Made by a program: the position numbers and the translations under genes | Assembly (NCBI RefSeq): GCF_024707525.1 | Contig: NZ_CP062231.1 | Span: 3,038,001 to 3,102,000, forward strand | Source: Rhizobium sp. TH2 | GTDB lineage: Bacteria > Pseudomonadota > Alphaproteobacteria > Rhizobiales > Rhizobiaceae | Length of the DNA: 64,000 bases | Direction of reading: 5' to 3' | The notes under the pieces: generated by a model | Told to the model about the DNA's origin: nothing | Seen by the model: the letters and a program-made list of their open reading frames with translations, nothing else | Databases searched by the model: none | Shown here: one piece after another, positions 9,080 through 18,312 of the stretch | Numbering within the stretch: position 1 is the first letter of the stretch | Layout of the letters: each line of letters begins with the position of its first letter

Positions 9080-10195
9080 ATGGGCCCCTTTCCGCACGAC
9101 GCACCGCCGGCAGAGATTTCAGCCGACAACCCGGCCGGTACCGACGGCTTCGAATTCGTCGAATTTGCTCATCCCGAGCCGGAAAAGCTGAGCGAGCTTT
9201 TCACCCGTATGGGCTATTCCGCCGTCGCCAGGCACAAGACCAAGAACATCACCGTCTGGCGCCAGGGCGACATCAATTATGTGCTGAATGCCGAGCCCGG
9301 CAGCCATGCCATGCGCTTTGTCGATGCCCATGGTCCATGTGCGCCGTCGATGGCCTGGCGCGTGGTCGATGCAAAATACGCGTTCGAGCACGCCGTCTCG
9401 AAGGGCGCCACGCCTTACACCGGCGATGACAAGGCTTTGGACGTTCCCGCCATATCAGGCATCGGCGGCTCGTTGCTCTATTTCGTCGAGCGCTATGGCG
9501 CGAAGGGCTCGGCTTATGAGACCGAATTCAATTGGGTCGGCGAAGCCGATCCCCGGCCGGCCGGCGTCGGCTTCTACTACCTCGACCACCTTACCCACAA
9601 CGTATTCCGGGGCAACATGGACAAATGGTGGGATTTTTACCGTGACCTGTTCGGCTTCAAGCAGATCCATTTCTTCGACATCGACGGCCGCATCACCGGC
9701 CTGACGAGCCGGGCGATCACCTCGCCCTGCGGCAAGATCCGCATCCCGCTCAACGAGTCGAAGGATGAGACCAGCCAGATCGAGGAATTCCTCAAGAAGT
9801 ACAAGGGCGAAGGCATCCAGCACATCGCCGTCGGCAGCGATGGCATCTACGACGCCACCGATCGCCTTGCCGCCAATGGCCTGAAATTCATGCCCGGCCC
9901 GCCGGATACCTATTACGAACGGTCGCGCGGCCGGGTGAACGGCCATGACGAGCCGATCGATCGCATGAAGCAGCACGGCATCCTCATCGATGGCGAGGGC
10001 GTGGTGAATGGCGGCACGACCAAGATCCTGCTGCAGATTTTCTCCAAGACCGTGATCGGCCCGATCTTCTTCGAGTTCATCCAGCGCAAGGGCGACGAAG
10101 GCTTTGGCGAGGGCAATTTCCGCGCGCTCTTCGAGTCTATCGAGGAAGATCAGATCCGGCGCGGCGTGATCAAGCCGGCCGAAGCGGCGGAATAG
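9080..10195 (+). CDS. hppD: 4-Hydroxyphenylpyruvate dioxygenase
   Basis: A 371-residue two-domain VOC-fold dioxygenase that converts 4-hydroxyphenylpyruvate to homogentisate, the substrate of HmgA. The iron ligands of the C-terminal domain are visible as His in YLDHLTHNVF, His in EGIQHIAVGS and Glu in GPIFFEFIQRKG. The length matches bacterial HPPD. ATG 9080 follows a GACGAGGAG ribosome site. It is monocistronic, is followed by a long hairpin at 10213-10246 and is transcribed away from the Lrp gene. With hmgA, fahA and maiA it completes tyrosine degradation from the keto-acid. No tyrosine aminotransferase is in the window. Confidence 0.95.
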   Translation: MGPFPHDAPPAEISADNPAGTDGFEFVEFAHPEPEKLSELFTRMGYSAVARHKTKNITVWRQGDINYVLNAEPGSHAMRFVDAHGPCAPSMAWRVVDAKYAFEHAVSKGATPYTGDDKALDVPAISGIGGSLLYFVERYGAKGSAYETEFNWVGEADPRPAGVGFYYLDHLTHNVFRGNMDKWWDFYRDLFGFKQIHFFDIDGRITGLTSRAITSPCGKIRIPLNESKDETSQIEEFLKKYKGEGIQHIAVGSDGIYDATDRLAANGLKFMPGPPDTYYERSRGRVNGHDEPIDRMKQHGILIDGEGVVNGGTTKILLQIFSKTVIGPIFFEFIQRKGDEGFGEGNFRALFESIEEDQIRRGVIKPAEAAE

Positions 10196-10212
10196 GATAA
10201 CCAGCGGGGAAA

Positions 10213-10246
10213 CCGGAGCGGCGCCTGCCAGCCAGGCCCGCTCCGG
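10213..10246. terminator. Hairpin between hppD and the DCC-family gene
   Basis: CCGGAGCGG (10213-10221) pairs exactly with CCGCTCCGG (10238-10246), and the loop can fold further (GCCTG with CAGGC). It lies between two convergent genes. There is no clear T-run, so it may be a Rho-assisted or mRNA-end hairpin rather than a classic terminator. Confidence 0.5.
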
Positions 10247-10251
10247 ATAAT

Positions 10252-10698
10252 TCAGGCGATGAAGCGGGCGCGATCTTCCGGCGTCGGCACGTAGCAAGTC
10301 TCCATCCGGCCAGCCAGGCGGAAACGGTTTCGGGCGATGAACTCATAGAAGCGGTCCAGCAAACCGCGCGGCACGAGGCCGAAAATTTTCAGCAACGACC
10401 AGGGAAAACCGAGCCCTGCCACCATGAGGATCGAGCCTTCCGAACGGAAATAGGGCCGCCCGTTCATGAGCAGCATATTCGTTTCATAGTCACGATCATC
10501 AAGCCCGTAGTGGCGATAGAGTGCGGCACCCATAGCGGATTGCGCGGTCATGAAACGATAAGCCTTGCGCTTGTCCCGCTTCAGCGCGAACTTCACCCAG
10601 CCCGAACAGAATACGCATTGCCCGTCGAAGATGATAATCGGTCTGTCGTCCTGAAACGACGGCACTTCAGGATCTCGGCGGTAGCTATAGTCTTCCAT
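10252..10698 (-). CDS. DCC-family thiol-disulfide oxidoreductase-like protein (DUF393)
   Basis: A 148-residue protein with the family signature IIIFDGQCVFCSGWVKF, carrying a CxxC pair near residues 28-31. Family members are predicted to be thioredoxin-like proteins, sometimes linked to membranes or respiratory functions, but the role is not established. ATG 10698 has GAGG about 8 bases upstream and gives the normal short N-terminal region. It follows the ProC-like gene on the same strand after 56 bases and may share its transcript. The function beyond the family name is unknown. Confidence 0.75.
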   Translation of the reverse strand: MEDYSYRRDPEVPSFQDDRPIIIFDGQCVFCSGWVKFALKRDKRKAYRFMTAQSAMGAALYRHYGLDDRDYETNMLLMNGRPYFRSEGSILMVAGLGFPWSLLKIFGLVPRGLLDRFYEFIARNRFRLAGRMETCYVPTPEDRARFIA

Positions 10699-10754
10699 CG
10701 AACTGCCTCGCATGCCTAACATATAGGTGTCCGGCCGTCGTGGTGCCAGCGCCC

Positions 10755-11543
10755 TCACCCACCGGCTATGCGCTTGAACACCGCATCGAGCGCCTTCTCC
10801 AGTGCGACATTGCCGCCTTCGCGGGCGAAATCGCGATGCACCTGTTCATTCAACCCGCCCTTGGTGGAATATCCGTCTCGCAATTCGCCGAACCGCTTGC
10901 CGCCCGTGTCGCCCGCAGCCTGCCCGAGACCTGCGAAAAGCTGGCCGAGATAGGCGCCGCCCTTCTCATAGGGCAGTCCTTGACGTTCCAGCCAAACGGT
11001 CAGCGTATCAAGCATGCCGAAATAGGTGCCCATGACGGCACCGGCAGCGGCAAGCGCATCATACTCGTGCTTGTTGTCCACCTCGACCGCCTTGCCCAGC
11101 CGCGAGAAGATCGCAGCCGAGATCTCATCCCGCGGATGGACGGCCGTAGCGCCATTCAGCCCTGCCACGAAAGGCAGCGGGATCGCCTGGCTGAGCGACA
11201 CCGGCTGGCCGATCCATTCTTTCAGGTTCTCAAGCGACGTCGCGGCGGCGAAGCTGATGACGTGATGATCCGGCCGAAACTTCAGCGCCTTCGTCACTTC
11301 CTCGATGATCTGCGGCAACACCGCGAGCACGACGATATCGGATCGATCCAGCACATCCTGATTATCGGCGCCGATGCTGACATTGCCATGCTTTTCGGCC
11401 AGACGCCCGGCAATCGTCGCATTGCGCGGCGAAACGACGATCGGCATATTGCCGAGGTCGGTCTTGCAGATGCCAGTTATCACAGCCTCGACAATATCGC
11501 CTGTGCCCACGAAGCCGAGACGCTTGCCTGTCAAATCCACCAT
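10755..11543 (-). CDS. Pyrroline-5-carboxylate reductase-like NAD(P)-dependent oxidoreductase
   Basis: A 262-residue protein with an N-terminal Rossmann fold (RLGFVGTGDIVEAVITGI) and a C-terminal helical domain ending in the ProC-like GYSTKGGLNEQ motif. True ProC enzymes reduce pyrroline-5-carboxylate to proline, but this copy has a catabolic setting and a diverged sequence. I therefore call the family, not the reaction. ATG 11543 has an AAGGA site. It is divergent from the SDR at 11638 across 94 bases, so the two may be co-regulated. It could instead act on another cyclic imine. Confidence 0.7.
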   Translation of the reverse strand: MVDLTGKRLGFVGTGDIVEAVITGICKTDLGNMPIVVSPRNATIAGRLAEKHGNVSIGADNQDVLDRSDIVVLAVLPQIIEEVTKALKFRPDHHVISFAAATSLENLKEWIGQPVSLSQAIPLPFVAGLNGATAVHPRDEISAAIFSRLGKAVEVDNKHEYDALAAAGAVMGTYFGMLDTLTVWLERQGLPYEKGGAYLGQLFAGLGQAAGDTGGKRFGELRDGYSTKGGLNEQVHRDFAREGGNVALEKALDAVFKRIAGG

Positions 11544-11637
11544 GTCATGTCCTTTATGCTTTACCAGCTTCCGCCTGATGGCTCCGGCATGCCAATATCG
11601 GCCGGATGAATCAATCATGCAATGAAAGGAAATGCTC

Positions 11638-12342
11638 ATGTCGTCAGGCAAAGTCGCAATCGTCACCGCTGGAGGCAGCGGCATGGGGGCAGCAGCGGCC
11701 AAGAGGCTCGCAGCCGACGGCTATCAGGTCGCCATCCTGTCGTCATCCGGCAAGGGCGAGGCGCTCGCCAAGGAACTCGGCGGCCTCGGCGTGACCGGCT
11801 CCAACCAGTCGAATGATGACCTGAAGCGTCTGGTCGATGCCACGATGGAAAAATGGGGTCGCATCGACGTCCTCGTCAACAGCGCCGGCCATGGTCCGCG
11901 CGCCCAGATCATTGAGATATCAGACGAGGACTGGCACAAGGGAATGGAAGTCTACCTGATGAATGTGATCCGGCCGGTACGGTTGGTGGCACCCATCATG
12001 CAGGCGCAGAAATCCGGTTCGATCATCAATATCTCGACGGCCTGGGTGTTCGAACCCTCGGAGATGTTCCCGACCTCGGCCGTATTCCGCGCCGGCCTCG
12101 CCTCCTACACCAAGATTTTCGCCGACACCTATGCCAAGCACAATGTGCGGATCAACAACGTGCTGCCCGGCTGGATCGATAGCCTGCCAGCGACCGATGC
12201 AAGGCGCGATAGCGTGCCGATGGGACGCTACGGCACCAGCGAGGAGATCGCAGCGACGATCGCCTTCCTCGCCTCAGATGGCGCGGGCTACATCACCGGT
12301 CAGAACATCAAGGTCGATGGCGGCCTCACTCGCCACGTGTGA
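11638..12342 (+). CDS. Short-chain dehydrogenase/reductase with altered active site
   Basis: A 234-residue Rossmann protein. The cofactor loop TAGGSGMGAA (residues 10-19), the NSAG motif (81-84) and the NIS strand with Ser133 are all present. At the position of the catalytic YxxxK pair it reads S147-A-V-F-R151, so both Tyr and Lys appear replaced. The following AGLA and the closing NNVLPGW and GQNIKVDGG segments are normal. It may be a reductase with a shifted catalytic residue or a non-classical member. ATG 11638 is better spaced from AAAGGA than the ATG two codons earlier. It is divergent from the ProC-like gene. Confidence 0.8.
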   Translation: MSSGKVAIVTAGGSGMGAAAAKRLAADGYQVAILSSSGKGEALAKELGGLGVTGSNQSNDDLKRLVDATMEKWGRIDVLVNSAGHGPRAQIIEISDEDWHKGMEVYLMNVIRPVRLVAPIMQAQKSGSIINISTAWVFEPSEMFPTSAVFRAGLASYTKIFADTYAKHNVRINNVLPGWIDSLPATDARRDSVPMGRYGTSEEIAATIAFLASDGAGYITGQNIKVDGGLTRHV

Positions 12343-12353
12343 CGAAAGCAATC

Positions 12354-12372
12354 GGGGCGCCACCGGCGCCCC
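12354..12372. terminator. Hairpin terminator between the SDR gene and dctM
   Basis: GGGGCGCC (12354-12361) and GGCGCCCC (12365-12372) are perfect arms around a 3-base loop. A T-rich stretch follows on the plus strand (ATTTTCTCTT). It lies in the 41-base convergent gap, so it can end the SDR transcript and perhaps the TRAP operon too. Confidence 0.6.
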
Positions 12373-12383
12373 GCAATTTTCTC

Positions 12384-13664
12384 TTACTTGAACGCAGCCG
12401 GCAGCCAGAGCGACAGCGCCGGGATGTAGGTCACCAGCAGCAGCACCGCGACGCTGGCGCCGAAGAATGGCCAGATCGTCTTCATCGCCTCGCGAATCGT
12501 GATCTTGCCGACCGCGCAGCCGACGAAGAGCACGGTGCCGACCGGCGGCGTGTTGAGACCGATACCGGCATTCAGGATCATGATCACGCCGAAATGGACG
12601 GGATCGATGCCGAACGCCTTGACCACCGGGAGCAGGACCGGGGTCGCGATGATCACCATCGGCGCCATATCCATGAAAGTGCCGAGCAGCAGCAGGATCA
12701 CGTTGATCATCAGCAGCACGATGATCGGATTTTCCGAGACCGAGCCGATGGCGGCGACAATATATTGCTGCACTTGCAGGAAGGCCATAAGCCAGCCGAA
12801 GGAGGCCGCCGTGCCGATGACGAGCAGCACCATCGCCGTCGTGCGCACTGCCTGTAGCACCGCCTCGACAAAGCCGCTCCAGTTCAGTTCGCGATAGACG
12901 AAGAGCGCCACCACCAGCGCGTAGAGCACCGCGATACATGAGCTTTCGGTCGCGGTGAAGACTCCGGAGCGGACGCCGCCGAAGATGATCGCGATCAGCA
13001 GCAACCCGGGCACGGAAACCAGAAGATAATAGCCGAGCTTGCTGAAGCCCGGAAACGGCTCCGACGGATAACCGCGCCGGCGCGCGACGATATAGGCGGT
13101 TACCATCAAGGCCGCCGCCAGCAGCAGGCCGGGAACGATACCGGCCGTGAACAGATCCGCCACCGACACCGTGCCGCCCGCCGCGATCGAATAAAGGATC
13201 ATGTTGTGCGATGGCGGGATCATCAGCGCGATGATCGCCGCATTGACCGTGACGTTGACCGCATAGCTGCGGTCATATCCGCGCGCCGCCATCTGGGGGA
13301 TCATCAAGCCGCCGACGGCCGAGGCATCGGCGACGGCAGAGCCGGAAATGCCGCCGAACAGCGTCGATGCCACGACATTGACCTGGCCAAGGCCGCCGCG
13401 CATGTGGCCGACAAGGCCGGCCGCAAAGCGTATCAGCCGCTCGGCAATGCCGCCGCGCACCATCAGGTCGCCCGCGAAGATGAAGAACGGGATCGCCATC
13501 ATGGCGAAGACATTCATGCCGGAATTCATCTGCTGGAAGACGACGATCGGCGGCAGGCCCATATAGAGCACCGTGGCGACCGAGGCGATGCCGAGGCAAA
13601 ACGCGATCGGCATGCCGATCAGCATCAGAAGGGTGAAGGCACCGAAGAGAATAAGATAAGCCAT
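12384..13664 (-). CDS. dctM: TRAP transporter large permease subunit
   Basis: A 426-residue integral membrane protein with about a dozen hydrophobic segments, typical of DctM, the ion-coupled channel subunit of TRAP importers. The LFGGISGSAVADASAVG segment and the PPSHNMILYS segment are family hallmarks. It is the last gene of the kdgD-gci-gli-dctP-dctQ-dctM operon, and its ATG follows the dctQ stop with no gap (13664/13665). The context suggests uptake of galacturonate, glucuronate or an aldaric acid. Confidence 0.92.
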   Translation of the reverse strand: MAYLILFGAFTLLMLIGMPIAFCLGIASVATVLYMGLPPIVVFQQMNSGMNVFAMMAIPFFIFAGDLMVRGGIAERLIRFAAGLVGHMRGGLGQVNVVASTLFGGISGSAVADASAVGGLMIPQMAARGYDRSYAVNVTVNAAIIALMIPPSHNMILYSIAAGGTVSVADLFTAGIVPGLLLAAALMVTAYIVARRRGYPSEPFPGFSKLGYYLLVSVPGLLLIAIIFGGVRSGVFTATESSCIAVLYALVVALFVYRELNWSGFVEAVLQAVRTTAMVLLVIGTAASFGWLMAFLQVQQYIVAAIGSVSENPIIVLLMINVILLLLGTFMDMAPMVIIATPVLLPVVKAFGIDPVHFGVIMILNAGIGLNTPPVGTVLFVGCAVGKITIREAMKTIWPFFGASVAVLLLVTYIPALSLWLPAAFK

Positions 13665-14186
13665 TTACGCCACTTCCTGCACGATCACGTCAGCTGCAAT
13701 CTGTTCATCGAGCGCCACATCGACGAAGCGCTCGAACGCAAAAATCGTGATCATCACACCACCTGCGATCATCGGAATGAAATCCACCCCGCCCGGCCAG
13801 CCGAGCACGGGAATGGTCGCCGACCAGGTTCCGGCCGCGAGCAGCGTCGAGTAAAAGGCCATGGCCATGCCGAAGAGCACGATCAGCCCGAGGCTCACCA
13901 GGTCCATCAGCTTCTGGATCGAAGGCGGCATGGCGTAGCGGACGATATCGAGCCCGAGATGGACGCTTTCGCGCACCCCGACGGCCGCGCCGAGCAGGAT
14001 GAACCAGAGCATGAGGAAGAGCGACAGCGGCTCGGACCAGCTTGGCGTGTTGTTGAGCACATAGCGGGCGAAAACCTGCCAGCCGATGACCACGGTCATC
14101 AACACCATGCCGATCCCGGCGATATAGAGCGAGACTAGGCTGAGCCATGTCAGCCCGGGCCGTATGGCCAGCATGAATTGCCGCAT
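13665..14186 (-). CDS. dctQ: TRAP transporter small permease subunit
   Basis: A 173-residue membrane protein with four hydrophobic segments. The second half holds the usual PSWSEPLSLFLMLWFILLG motif and the RESVHLGLD motif that follows. It pairs with DctM to form the membrane part of the TRAP importer. I chose ATG 14186, with GGAGG about 11 bases upstream; the next in-frame Met four codons on is possible. A strong hairpin terminator (14237-14260) separates it from dctP, so its expression is probably lower than that of the binding protein. Confidence 0.9.
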   Translation of the reverse strand: MRQFMLAIRPGLTWLSLVSLYIAGIGMVLMTVVIGWQVFARYVLNNTPSWSEPLSLFLMLWFILLGAAVGVRESVHLGLDIVRYAMPPSIQKLMDLVSLGLIVLFGMAMAFYSTLLAAGTWSATIPVLGWPGGVDFIPMIAGGVMITIFAFERFVDVALDEQIAADVIVQEVA

Positions 14187-14236
14187 GTCGAAAATTCCTC
14201 CAGACGTCCTGCCCGCGAGTTGCGCGGGAGCGAAAA

Positions 14237-14260
14237 GAGCCGGTCCCAGTGGACCGGCTC
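14237..14260 (-). terminator. Terminator/attenuator between dctP and dctQ
   Basis: GAGCCGGTCC (14237-14246) pairs perfectly with GGACCGGCTC (14251-14260) around a 4-base loop. On the minus strand the stem is followed by TTTT. This is a good intrinsic terminator inside the operon. It would let many transcripts stop after dctP and so make more binding protein than permease. Confidence 0.75.
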
Positions 14261-14273
14261 TCATGTCAGATTT

Positions 14274-15248
14274 TTATTGTACCGCCTGCACGCGTGCCAG
14301 CAGGTCCTTCTGCTTGGGATCGGTGACGAACTTGTCATAGACCGGCTTCATCGCGTCGGAGAATTCCTTCTTGTCGACCTCGATGATCTTGTTACCGGCA
14401 GCGCGGACCTTTTCCTCGGATGCCTTTTCACGGGCGACCCAGAGCTCGCGCATCTTGATCGTCGATTCCTTGGCGGCCTGCCTCAGGATCTTCTGGTCGT
14501 CGGGCGAGAGCTTGTCCCAGGAGATCTTGGAGATAACCAGGATTTCCGGGTTCAGCGAATGCTGGGTCAGAGTGTAGTTCTTCGCGATCTCGTAGTGGCG
14601 GGCCGATTCATAGGATGGCCAGTTGTTCTCCGCGCCATCGACCACGCCGGTCTCCAGCGACGAATAGACTTCGCCCATCGGCATCGGCGTCGGGTTGGCG
14701 CCGAAGGCTTCCATCATGGCGATCCAGAGGTCGGACTGCTGGACGCGGATCTTCATGCCCTTGAGGTCGGCCAGTTTCTCGACCGGCTTCTTGGTCGTGT
14801 AGAAGGACCGCGCGCCGGAGTCATAGAAGGTGAGGCCGATAAGGCCATGCGGTTCGAAGGCTGCCAGCACTTCACCGCCGATCGGCCCATCGACCGTATG
14901 ATGCATATGCTCGGTCGAGCGGAACAGGAACGGCAGGCCGAGAACCGTGGTTTCCGCCACGAGGTTGTTGAACGGCGCGGCGTTGACGCGGTTCATGTCG
15001 ATGACGCCGAAGCGCGTCTGCTCGATCGTGTCCTTCTCATTGCCGAGAACGGCATTGTTCATGACTTCGATCTTGATGCGGCCATTGGTGCGCTCGGAAA
15101 CGAGCTGGCCCATGAATTTGACCGCTTCGACCGTCGGATAGCCATCCGGATGGATATCGGCCGAGCGAAGGGTGATCTCCTGGGCCGAGACGGCGCCGGC
15201 GGCGAGCGTTAAACCGAATGCCAGGGAAAATGCGGGTAGAATTCTCAT
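14274..15248 (-). CDS. dctP: TRAP transporter substrate-binding protein
   Basis: A 324-residue periplasmic protein. A signal peptide covers residues 1-22 (LAFGLTLAAGAVSAQE, cleavage after AQ or SA). The DctP body follows with MKIRVQQSDLWIAMMEAFGANPTPMP, including the Arg that binds the carboxylate of the ligand, and SLETGVVDGAENN. ATG 15248 has an excellent AAGGAGGAG site. The gene lies 51 bases after gli in an operon for uronate/aldarate oxidation, so the ligand is probably a uronic or aldaric acid. Confidence 0.92.
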   Translation of the reverse strand: MRILPAFSLAFGLTLAAGAVSAQEITLRSADIHPDGYPTVEAVKFMGQLVSERTNGRIKIEVMNNAVLGNEKDTIEQTRFGVIDMNRVNAAPFNNLVAETTVLGLPFLFRSTEHMHHTVDGPIGGEVLAAFEPHGLIGLTFYDSGARSFYTTKKPVEKLADLKGMKIRVQQSDLWIAMMEAFGANPTPMPMGEVYSSLETGVVDGAENNWPSYESARHYEIAKNYTLTQHSLNPEILVISKISWDKLSPDDQKILRQAAKESTIKMRELWVAREKASEEKVRAAGNKIIEVDKKEFSDAMKPVYDKFVTDPKQKDLLARVQAVQ

Positions 15249-15299
15249 AGTCTCCTCCTTGTTGAAATTTGCCGGGGTCTCCCGCCCCGGAGCATGCAC

Positions 15300-16181
15300 T
15301 CAGTCTTCCACGCCCCCGAACGGGGGTAGTCCAAACAGCTTCTCGGGATTTTCGACCAGCGCCAGATGGCGCGCGCGATCATCCAGCAGCCAATCGAGTA
15401 TCGTGTCCGTCAGCGCGGCATCGTCGGGATAGTCCGCCGTTATGCGCGCCAGATTGTGGGGCCAGTTGGTGCCCCAGACGATCCGCTCGCGTGCGTGCGA
15501 GGCGATTGCTCGCGAGACGGCGCCGACATCCTCGTAGGTCAGACCGCCCGATTTCGAGGATTCGTAAGCGCCGGCGAACTTGAACCAGCAGTTGCCGGTG
15601 TCGATCAACCGCTTGACCGCCGCGACTTCGGGACCGTCCGGCGCCACACCCCCAAAGAACTTGCCGTGATGGTCGAACACCCAGCGGGACTTGATCCCTC
15701 GCAGCCGCGCTTCATGCTCTAGTATTTTCGTGCCGTCGAACTGCACGGCAATCATCCAGCCACGCGCCGCAGCCTTGGCATCGATCGCCTCAAGTTCGCT
15801 CAGGCCAACTGCACCTCCGGGCAGATCCATGATACGCGCACCGACCACACCGCGATGGGAGAGCCGGTCCAGCTCCGCATCGCTTGTCGTGCTGTCGATG
15901 ACGCCCACGCCGCGCCCGACATCGCCCATTTCGCCAAGGCAGGCCACAAGATTGGAATTGTCGCGCTGATGCGCGTTGCCCTGGGTGACGATGACCCGAT
16001 CTATACCCAGCCAGCACATGACGCTCCGATATTGCCCGGCATCCGGTAAGGCGCCGGCCGGCAGGTCCGGGCCACCGGGTTGGGCAGGAAAACCGGGCAG
16101 ATACATATGCATCTGCGCATCGACCGCACCGCGCGGCAGCTTTGTCTTGGGAGGATGGCCGGTGACGGTTCGGACGATCAT
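15300..16181 (-). CDS. gli: D-galactarolactone isomerase-like amidohydrolase
   Basis: A 293-residue TIM-barrel protein of the amidohydrolase superfamily, in the group of LigI-type lactonases. It opens with LPRGAVDAQMHMYLPGFPAQ, in which the usual HxH metal pair is QMH. It ends with WGTNWPHN, carrying the barrel Asn/His near residue 240. In Agrobacterium the equivalent protein interconverts the 1,5- and 1,4-lactones of galactarate, feeding Gci. The gene sits one base after gci, the same neighbour as in the Agrobacterium cluster. The gene symbol rests on that context and overall likeness. Confidence 0.82.
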   Translation of the reverse strand: MIVRTVTGHPPKTKLPRGAVDAQMHMYLPGFPAQPGGPDLPAGALPDAGQYRSVMCWLGIDRVIVTQGNAHQRDNSNLVACLGEMGDVGRGVGVIDSTTSDAELDRLSHRGVVGARIMDLPGGAVGLSELEAIDAKAAARGWMIAVQFDGTKILEHEARLRGIKSRWVFDHHGKFFGGVAPDGPEVAAVKRLIDTGNCWFKFAGAYESSKSGGLTYEDVGAVSRAIASHARERIVWGTNWPHNLARITADYPDDAALTDTILDWLLDDRARHLALVENPEKLFGLPPFGGVED

Positions 16182-16182
16182 C

Positions 16183-17319
16183 TCAATCGTCCTTCATGCG
16201 GAATTCGGCGAGCGCATCGCGGTTGATCTCAATGCCAAGCCCCGGCCCATTGGGAATTTGGACCACCCCGTTCGTATGCTCGATCGGCGATTTGACCACC
16301 GCCTGCCGGAAGGGGTTGTCCGTGCGATCGAATTCCAGGATCGGCTCGACGGGATTGACGCGCACCGGGTTGGGCACCATGGCCGCCATGAACTGCAATG
16401 CGGCGGCCAGATGCACCGCCGTGCCCCAGACATGCGGCACGAGGCGAATGCCGTGAAGGGCAGCCATATCGGCAACGCGCTTGGCCTCGGTGAAGCCGCC
16501 CACGCCGCAGAGATCTGGCTGGATGATATCGACCGCGCGTGTTTCCAGCGGTTCCTTCATGCCCCAGCGGCTATGCCAGGTCTCGCCGCCCGCGACCGGG
16601 ATCGGCTGCGACGCCTTGATCTCACGATAGGCGCCGAGTTGCTCCGGTACCGCCGGCTCCTCGAACCAGTCGATGCCGAGCTCGGCCGCAGCCCTTCCGA
16701 AACGCACTGCCTCGATGACGTCGTAGCCGTGATTGGCATCGATCATCAGCCGCATATCCGGACCGATCGCCTCGCGGACTGCGCGTGCGACGCGGAGGTC
16801 TTCCTCGACACCGAAGCCGATCTTGATCTTGCAGGCGTGAAAACCCTCGGCGCAGTAACGCGCCGTTTCAAGAGCATTGTCCTCGACCCGGTCGACGCCG
16901 TCGCGTTTGAAGCTGCCGGTAGCGTAGGCCCGGATGCTTTCGCGAAAGCGGCCACCGAGCAGCGTCGAGATCGACGCGCCGAAATGCTTGCCCTTGATGT
17001 CCCAGAGCGCGATGTCGATGCCCGACAGCGCGGTTAGCGTCAGGCCCCGCTGGCCCTGGTCGCGCAGGGCATTGTAAAGCCGCGCCCAGATTTTCTCGTT
17101 TTCGAGCGGGTTTTCGCCGATCAGCCAGTTCCTGTAGGCCCCGACCACCGCCGCATTTGGCCGTGCAGGCCCCAGGCACTCGCCCCAGCCGACCGTGCCG
17201 TCATCGCACTCGATCTCGACCAGCACATGGGCGCGGCGATCAAAGCGCATGGATGCGCTTTCGAACGGCACACTCAGCCGATGTTCGAGGAGATGGGTCC
17301 GGACTGCGGCGATTTTCAT
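16183..17319 (-). CDS. gci: D-galactarolactone cycloisomerase
   Basis: A 378-residue enolase-superfamily enzyme that opens D-galactaro-1,4-lactone to 3-deoxy-2-keto-hexarate. The metal ligands are Asp194 (MIDANHG), Glu220 (WFEEP) and Glu246 (GGETW). The bases are Lys164/Lys166 (CKIKIG) and His296 (VPHVWG). Length and residue spacing fit the Agrobacterium Gci. It starts one base after the kdgD stop and ends one base before gli, so the three are co-translated. It completes the step between Udh/Gli and KdgD. Confidence 0.9.
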   Translation of the reverse strand: MKIAAVRTHLLEHRLSVPFESASMRFDRRAHVLVEIECDDGTVGWGECLGPARPNAAVVGAYRNWLIGENPLENEKIWARLYNALRDQGQRGLTLTALSGIDIALWDIKGKHFGASISTLLGGRFRESIRAYATGSFKRDGVDRVEDNALETARYCAEGFHACKIKIGFGVEEDLRVARAVREAIGPDMRLMIDANHGYDVIEAVRFGRAAAELGIDWFEEPAVPEQLGAYREIKASQPIPVAGGETWHSRWGMKEPLETRAVDIIQPDLCGVGGFTEAKRVADMAALHGIRLVPHVWGTAVHLAAALQFMAAMVPNPVRVNPVEPILEFDRTDNPFRQAVVKSPIEHTNGVVQIPNGPGLGIEINRDALAEFRMKDD

Positions 17320-17320
17320 C

Positions 17321-18293
<973 letters not shown>

Positions 18294-18294
18294 G

Positions 18295-18312
18295 AACTTA
18301 TCATACAGGTTG
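18295..18312. promoter_or_regulatory. 18-bp operator, kdgD copy
   Basis: AACTTATCATACAGGTTG here is the exact reverse complement of 19149-19166 before udh. It overlaps the last codons and stop of the gntR gene and lies directly upstream of the kdgD promoter. It is the probable binding site of the GntR protein encoded between the two copies. Confidence 0.7.
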
